Shown: positions 60,145 through 64,000 of the stretch, piece after piece
Numbering within the stretch: the stretch's first letter is position 1
How the letters are laid out: each line of letters begins with the position of its first letter
Source of the DNA: Anaerolineales bacterium UBA6055
GTDB lineage: Bacteria; Chloroflexota; Anaerolineae; Aggregatilineales; Phototrophicaceae
Assembly (NCBI GenBank): GCA_002428985.1
Contig: DIYL01000026.1
Coordinates: 172,853 to 236,852, forward strand
Direction of reading: 5' to 3'
Length of the DNA stretch: 64,000 bases
Made by a program: the position numbers and the translations under genes
Notes under the pieces: generated by a model
Told to the model about the DNA's origin: nothing
Seen by the model: the letters and a program-made list of their open reading frames with translations, nothing else
Database searches by the model: none

Positions 60145-61989
60145 ATGAATTTACATTTTTTACCATTTCCGAAAAAGCTAGAATATACAAGCAGTACATA
60201 TACACTAAAAGAAACGTTTAACCTCGTCAACATTGACCAAAGTGCTACTGAATTCAGTCTCAACTTACTTAAAAATCAGTTAAAAAGCAAAACGGCACAT
60301 GACGAAAATTCATCATTTATTATTCATATTTCTCATAATTCAGAGCTAGATGAACAAGCTTACCAACTCGAAATTACGAATGACAAAATCACAATCGATG
60401 GCGGCAGTCAAGTCGGCATCCACTATGGTATTTTGACTCTCGTGCAAATTCTTCAACAAGTCGAACAAGAAATACCAACATTACTCATAGATGATGCACC
60501 TGACTTTCCAGCCAGAGGCATCATGTTAGACATCAGCCGTGACAAAGTACCCACAATGGATACACTATTCGACCTTGTTGATATGTTTATGGAGATGAAG
60601 ATTAATCAACTCCAACTATACATGGAACATACATTTGCTTACAAAAATCATGAAACGGTTTGGAAAAACGCCTCACCAATGACAGCAGAAGAAATCCAAG
60701 AACTGGATGCTTACTGCAAAGAACGATTCATTGAACTTGTTCCTAATCAGAACAGTTTTGGACATCTCACGCGTTGGCTCGTACATGACGAATATAAGCC
60801 ACTTGCAGAAGCACCCGATGGATGGACAACACCTTGGCAAGATTTCCGTCCCGATCCTTACAGCCTAGATCCATCTAACCCCAAGTCACTAGAACTAATT
60901 CAAGAACTATACGACGAATTACTCCCCAATTTCAGCAGTGACTTATTTAATGTTGGATGCGACGAAACGTGGGATTTAGGTCAAGGCAAGAATAAAGAAC
61001 TCGTTGAAGAAAAAGGACGAGGACGCGTCTATTTAGACTTTTTGCTCAAGATATATGAAGAAGTTACAGCACGCGGCAAAACAATGATGTTTTGGGGCGA
61101 CATTATCAACCAATACCCTGAACTTATACCAGAAATACCACGTGATACGATCGCGCTTGAATGGTGGTATGAAGATGTCAATCAATATATGGAAAAATGT
61201 AAGCTCTTCGCAGAATCTCAAATTCCATTCTATGTTTGCCCCGGAACATCCTCATGGACAACACTAGCCGGGCGTACTAAAAACTGTATTGCAAATATTC
61301 AAGCTGCAGTCGAAGCAGCTTTAGAACACGGTGCAATCGGTGTGCTCAACACGGATTGGGGTGATCTTGGTCACTGGCAACCGCTACCTGTCAGCTATTT
61401 AGGGTTTGCATATGGCGCGGCTGCATCGTGGTGTTATGAGACAAACAAGGAACTTGACCTACCAACTGTGCTTGACCTCTTTATATTCAAAGACAAGAAC
61501 AAGGTTATGGGTCAACTTGCATTTGATCTTGGTAATGCTTATTTAAAGCCAGAATTGACAATTTTTAATGGTAACTTGATGTTCTGGATGTACCACAACA
61601 GTCTATCTGAGATGAAAGACATCCCCCGCTACTCGATGTTCGCAAAATCTGGCAAAGATCTAATTAACGATTGGGATACACTCAACACAAAGTTAGAAGA
61701 AACGAGTACATATATTCATGGCGTAATCGGCAACTTAGAAGATGCAGAAATGCAACGCGAAGATGCAGAATTAATTCAGTCAGAATTCATTACCGTTGCC
61801 AATATGCTTCTACTTGCTGTTGATGATGCAAAATATCAAATCCAATCCACTAGTGGTGGATCCGAAATCACAAATCGGCTTGATACCATCGAAAAACAAT
61901 TAAGAGCAAATTGGTTAGCACGAAATCGAGAAGGCGGATTAGCAGATAGCCTTGCTCGTTTCGAAAAAATGCGAAATCGTAATTCATAA
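60145..61989 (+). CDS. Beta-N-acetylhexosaminidase, GH20
   Basis: Removes terminal N-acetylglucosamine or N-acetylgalactosamine from oligosaccharides by a substrate-assisted mechanism. I start at ATG 60145, 614 residues; a GTG at 60082 would add 21 basic residues and lacks a site. An N-terminal GH20b-like domain (LPFPKKLEY start) precedes the catalytic barrel at about 120-450. The catalytic pair is Asp273-Glu274 in NVGCDETWDLG. The early ARGIMLDISRDKVPTMDTL and the later LNTDWGDLGHW are conserved. There is no signal peptide, so it probably works in the cytoplasm on imported disaccharides. The Gfo/Idh gene follows by 29 bp. Confidence 0.92.
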   Translation: MNLHFLPFPKKLEYTSSTYTLKETFNLVNIDQSATEFSLNLLKNQLKSKTAHDENSSFIIHISHNSELDEQAYQLEITNDKITIDGGSQVGIHYGILTLVQILQQVEQEIPTLLIDDAPDFPARGIMLDISRDKVPTMDTLFDLVDMFMEMKINQLQLYMEHTFAYKNHETVWKNASPMTAEEIQELDAYCKERFIELVPNQNSFGHLTRWLVHDEYKPLAEAPDGWTTPWQDFRPDPYSLDPSNPKSLELIQELYDELLPNFSSDLFNVGCDETWDLGQGKNKELVEEKGRGRVYLDFLLKIYEEVTARGKTMMFWGDIINQYPELIPEIPRDTIALEWWYEDVNQYMEKCKLFAESQIPFYVCPGTSSWTTLAGRTKNCIANIQAAVEAALEHGAIGVLNTDWGDLGHWQPLPVSYLGFAYGAAASWCYETNKELDLPTVLDLFIFKDKNKVMGQLAFDLGNAYLKPELTIFNGNLMFWMYHNSLSEMKDIPRYSMFAKSGKDLINDWDTLNTKLEETSTYIHGVIGNLEDAEMQREDAELIQSEFITVANMLLLAVDDAKYQIQSTSGGSEITNRLDTIEKQLRANWLARNREGGLADSLARFEKMRNRNS

Positions 61990-62018
61990 CAAAATTATTA
62001 TTGCACGAGGAGAGAAAA

Positions 62019-63299
62019 ATGTCCCCTATTGAAACTATTATTGTGGGTGCAGGTGGTCGTGGAAATGCTTATGGTCGATTTGCCATGGAACACCCACAGG
62101 AATTGAGTGTGGTCGGAGTCGCAGAACCTGATGAAGTCCGGCGTAATCGTCTCGTAACGCACCACGATATAGCACCCGACATGATTTATGATGGTTGGGA
62201 ATCGTTATTAGACAGTAACGAAAAACTTGCCCAGACCATTATCAACTGTACTATGGATCGTACACATTATGACTCCACAATAAAAATGCTGGATCTTGGT
62301 TATGATGTTTTGCTGGAAAAACCGATGTCACCCGTCTTGCATGAAAATATTAAGCTTGTCCAAAAAGCAGAAGATACTGGACGCTTATTACAAGTCTGTC
62401 ATGTCCTGCGTTACACACCATTCTGGCAGACGCTTCGCGATGTTGTTCATTCAGGTAAACTCGGACGCATCATCAGTGTGACCCACCACGAAAATCTAGT
62501 TTACTGGCATATGGCACATAGCTTTGTACGAGGCAATTGGCGTAATGAGGAAACATCTGGTCCGATGTTATTATCCAAATGCTGCCATGACTTCGATATC
62601 CTCTTATGGATTTTACAAACACAAGTTGTTCACTTAAATTCATTTGGATCACTAACGCATTTCAAGCCAGAATATGCCCCTGAAGGCGCAACTATGCGTT
62701 GTACAGATGGGTGCCCAGCTGCCGAAACCTGTAAATACGAAGCAACAAAACTCTATGTTATTGACGGTGATGGATGGCCAGCCAATCACATTTCGTATAT
62801 CCCAACCAAAGAAGCACGAATGGAAGCCTTAAAGACAGGCTGGTACGGACGTTGTGTCTATCACTGTGATAATGACGTTGTCGATCATCAAACCGTTAAT
62901 ATGGAAATGGATGATGGTACAACAGTGACCTTAACGATGAATGGTCAAGGTGAAGAAGAGTGTCGTACAATGCGATGGGATGGTACAGATGCAACCCTCT
63001 TCGGAAAATTTTCGTCAAAAGGCAATGAAATTCGTATCCACCACCATCTCACAGGCGAAATCGAAGATATTCCAGTCATTGATCGTGACAGCAGTGGACA
63101 CGGTGGTGGTGATTTTGGCATTATGCGTAGTTTTGTCAATGCAATTCAGGGCAACCCAGATGATAGCATCACAACAGCCCGCGAATCACTCGAAAGTCAT
63201 TTACTCGCTTTTGCAGCAGAAGAATCACGGCATAACAAAACCGTCATCAATATGGAAGAATACCGTCAGCGCGTCGAAGCTGAAGCGCGTAATATGTAA
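62019..63299 (+). CDS. Gfo/Idh/MocA family oxidoreductase
   Basis: NAD(P)-dependent sugar or sugar-derivative dehydrogenase; 426 residues from the ATG at 62019, which has GAGGAGA just upstream (an upstream TTG would add 6 residues). The Rossmann motif is IIVGAGGRGNAYGRFA. The EKPMSPVLHENIKLV block is the Gfo/Idh signature with the catalytic lysine of the EKP motif, and HDFDILLWILQ holds the conserved histidine. A cysteine cluster (CTDGCPAAETCKYEA) at about 232-246 is typical of one subgroup. It is co-transcribed with GH20 and may oxidise an amino sugar. No signal peptide is seen. Confidence 0.9.
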   Translation: MSPIETIIVGAGGRGNAYGRFAMEHPQELSVVGVAEPDEVRRNRLVTHHDIAPDMIYDGWESLLDSNEKLAQTIINCTMDRTHYDSTIKMLDLGYDVLLEKPMSPVLHENIKLVQKAEDTGRLLQVCHVLRYTPFWQTLRDVVHSGKLGRIISVTHHENLVYWHMAHSFVRGNWRNEETSGPMLLSKCCHDFDILLWILQTQVVHLNSFGSLTHFKPEYAPEGATMRCTDGCPAAETCKYEATKLYVIDGDGWPANHISYIPTKEARMEALKTGWYGRCVYHCDNDVVDHQTVNMEMDDGTTVTLTMNGQGEEECRTMRWDGTDATLFGKFSSKGNEIRIHHHLTGEIEDIPVIDRDSSGHGGGDFGIMRSFVNAIQGNPDDSITTARESLESHLLAFAAEESRHNKTVINMEEYRQRVEAEARNM

Positions 63300-63310
63300 G
63301 TAACTTAATG

Positions 63311-63340
63311 AGGTGATGTATATTTCATCCTACATCACCT
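63311..63340 (+). terminator. Hairpin after the Gfo/Idh gene
   Basis: A perfect 10-bp stem (AGGTGATGTA with TACATCACCT) with a 10-nt loop, 12 bp after the stop. The tail is TCCCC, without a U-run, so termination efficiency is uncertain. Confidence 0.5.
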
Positions 63341-63573
63341 TCCCCAAAACTTATGGTATCAAGCCACAGATGAAAGTATTGAAATAAAAATTGACTGTGT
63401 TGGGAAGTTGATAATCAAGTTTACAATATGAGGTTCCTAATCACCCATTATCAGACTCAACGCGAACATCGAATTAATTCTCTAAGTACCCTCGAATTCA
63501 CAAAGTATATAGCATTTCCTCAGAATGACAAACTGAAACGACTCTCCTCTGAGTTGACTTTACGGTAGGACGC

Positions 63574-63633
63574 GAGAGAAATAGGCTCTCTCACCCCACC
63601 TTGGAGTACCGTTGCGGAGGCGAACAATACTCC
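63574..63633 (+). promoter_or_regulatory. Structured leader of the ParA-family gene
   Basis: A 6-bp stem (GAGAGA/TCTCTC, 63574-63592) is followed by a second hairpin (63603-63633) whose outer stem is GGAGTA/TACTCC and inner stem GTTGC/GCgAAC, with a GGAG loop. These lie 90 to 150 bp upstream of the ParA start. They could form a cis-acting RNA, or be DNA binding sites. Confidence 0.35.
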
Positions 63634-63721
63634 CGTTTCATAGCATATCGCGGATAGTGGTTCGTTGGTTTCGCAGACGGTTTTATAAAATCTATTTCAG
63701 TTTGCGGAGGAATCCAAAATC

Positions 63722-64000
63722 ATGAAACGAGTCTATGCACTCACCAATCACAAAGGCGGTGTTGGCAAATCAACATCCGCAACGAATATCGCACTTGGTA
63801 TTTCAGTTATGCTACGAAATGCAGGCGCATCCAACTCACGAGTCCTACTTATCGACACCGATAGTCAGGCTCATGCAACGTTAGTTACCACAGGTCAGAA
63901 CAACTACGACGAGAACAATAGTCTATACACTGTCCTCATGGCAGATCGGCAGAAGGCAACTCAGGTTTTGTCAGAATGTCTGGTTCAAAGCCATTGGGAT
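63722..64000 (+). CDS. ParA-family ATPase (3' end outside window)
   Basis: The first 93 residues of a ParA/Soj-like P-loop ATPase, cut by the window end. It starts MKRVYALTNHKGGVGKSTSA, giving the deviant Walker A KGGVGKST, and later LLIDTDSQAHAT, matching the ParA A-prime motif with an SQ where most have PQ. ParA proteins segregate DNA or position large protein complexes. GGAGG lies about 12 bases upstream of the ATG. It could be chromosomal segregation, plasmid-like partition, or part of a genomic island; what follows outside the window decides this. Confidence 0.85.
   Translation, partial: MKRVYALTNHKGGVGKSTSATNIALGISVMLRNAGASNSRVLLIDTDSQAHATLVTTGQNNYDENNSLYTVLMADRQKATQVLSECLVQSHWD

Larger units (their letters stand above)
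63300..63721. other. 422-bp intergenic region with several hairpins
   Basis: No credible coding region was found. A 10-bp hairpin (63311-63340) ends the Gfo/Idh transcript. Downstream are two further hairpins (63574-63592 with GAGAGA/TCTCTC, and 63603-63633 with GGAGTA/TACTCC enclosing GTTGC/GCgAAC), followed by GGAGG and the ParA start. Sequence between 63341 and 63570 shows nothing recognisable. Confidence 0.6.

Noticed and set aside
1..64000. CRISPR arrays, tRNA/rRNA genes, insertion sequences
   Set aside because: No regularly spaced repeats, no tRNA-like cloverleaf with a conserved T-loop, and no transposase-like gene were found by reading.

Overview
The window is a gene-dense, moderately AT-rich bacterial chromosome segment with about 50 protein genes, no rRNA or tRNA that I can recognise, no CRISPR array and no insertion sequence. 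It suggests a free-living member of the Chloroflexota (Anaerolineae-like). The reasons are family-level and remain inference: many dipeptide-type ABC transporters with large binding proteins, a MurJ/LytR-CpsA-Psr envelope set, a membrane-anchored baseplate-J-like protein overlapping ruvX, a zinc ribbon fused to the front of TopA, and exported proteins built from Thr/Pro linkers with SH3b and CARDB domains. No phylogenetic marker was searched.

Region 1-30 kb is mostly housekeeping. It opens with the tail of an ABC binding protein and an unpaired CoA-transferase B subunit, then rtcB, a stand-alone cyclic-nucleotide-binding protein, and a WYL regulator divergent from a GyrI-like protein. tyrS and alaS are divergent. 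A long plus-strand run from alaS to 27.5 kb holds a baseplate-J-like membrane protein, ruvX, a C39-like peptidase with TPRs, murJ, a metallo-hydrolase, a phosphoglycerate-mutase-like metalloenzyme, an MFS carrier, ffh-rpsP-khpA-rimM, dprA, manC, topA and a proline-rich membrane protein. An SGNH hydrolase, greA and a second metallo-hydrolase lie on the minus strand.

Region 30-45.6 kb is accessory: a large exported ligand-binding protein, a STAS-like gene broken by an in-frame stop, an RraA-like protein with an aldo/keto reductase, a UGT-type glycosyltransferase, an ATP-grasp protein, a sulfatase, an LCP protein, a GT4 glycosyltransferase, a methyltransferase-like protein, aldose epimerase, an SDR and a SulP transporter. 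Several neighbouring genes meet tail to tail with 4 to 23 bp overlaps.

Region 45.6-63.3 kb looks like a sugar-uptake locus. On the minus strand a ROK repressor is followed by a binding protein, two permeases, two ATPases, a 60-residue membrane protein, a ROK sugar kinase and an M81 (MlrC-like) protein. A second binding protein with two permeases but no ATPases lies just downstream. Divergently, a GH20 beta-N-acetylhexosaminidase and a Gfo/Idh/MocA dehydrogenase are transcribed on the plus strand. The simplest reading is import and breakdown of an amino-sugar oligomer such as chitobiose, under ROK control. The most unusual item is the second permease of this cluster, which carries about 120 extra residues resembling one lobe of a solute-binding protein. 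The window ends after a hairpin-rich 420-bp spacer in the start of a ParA-family ATPase.
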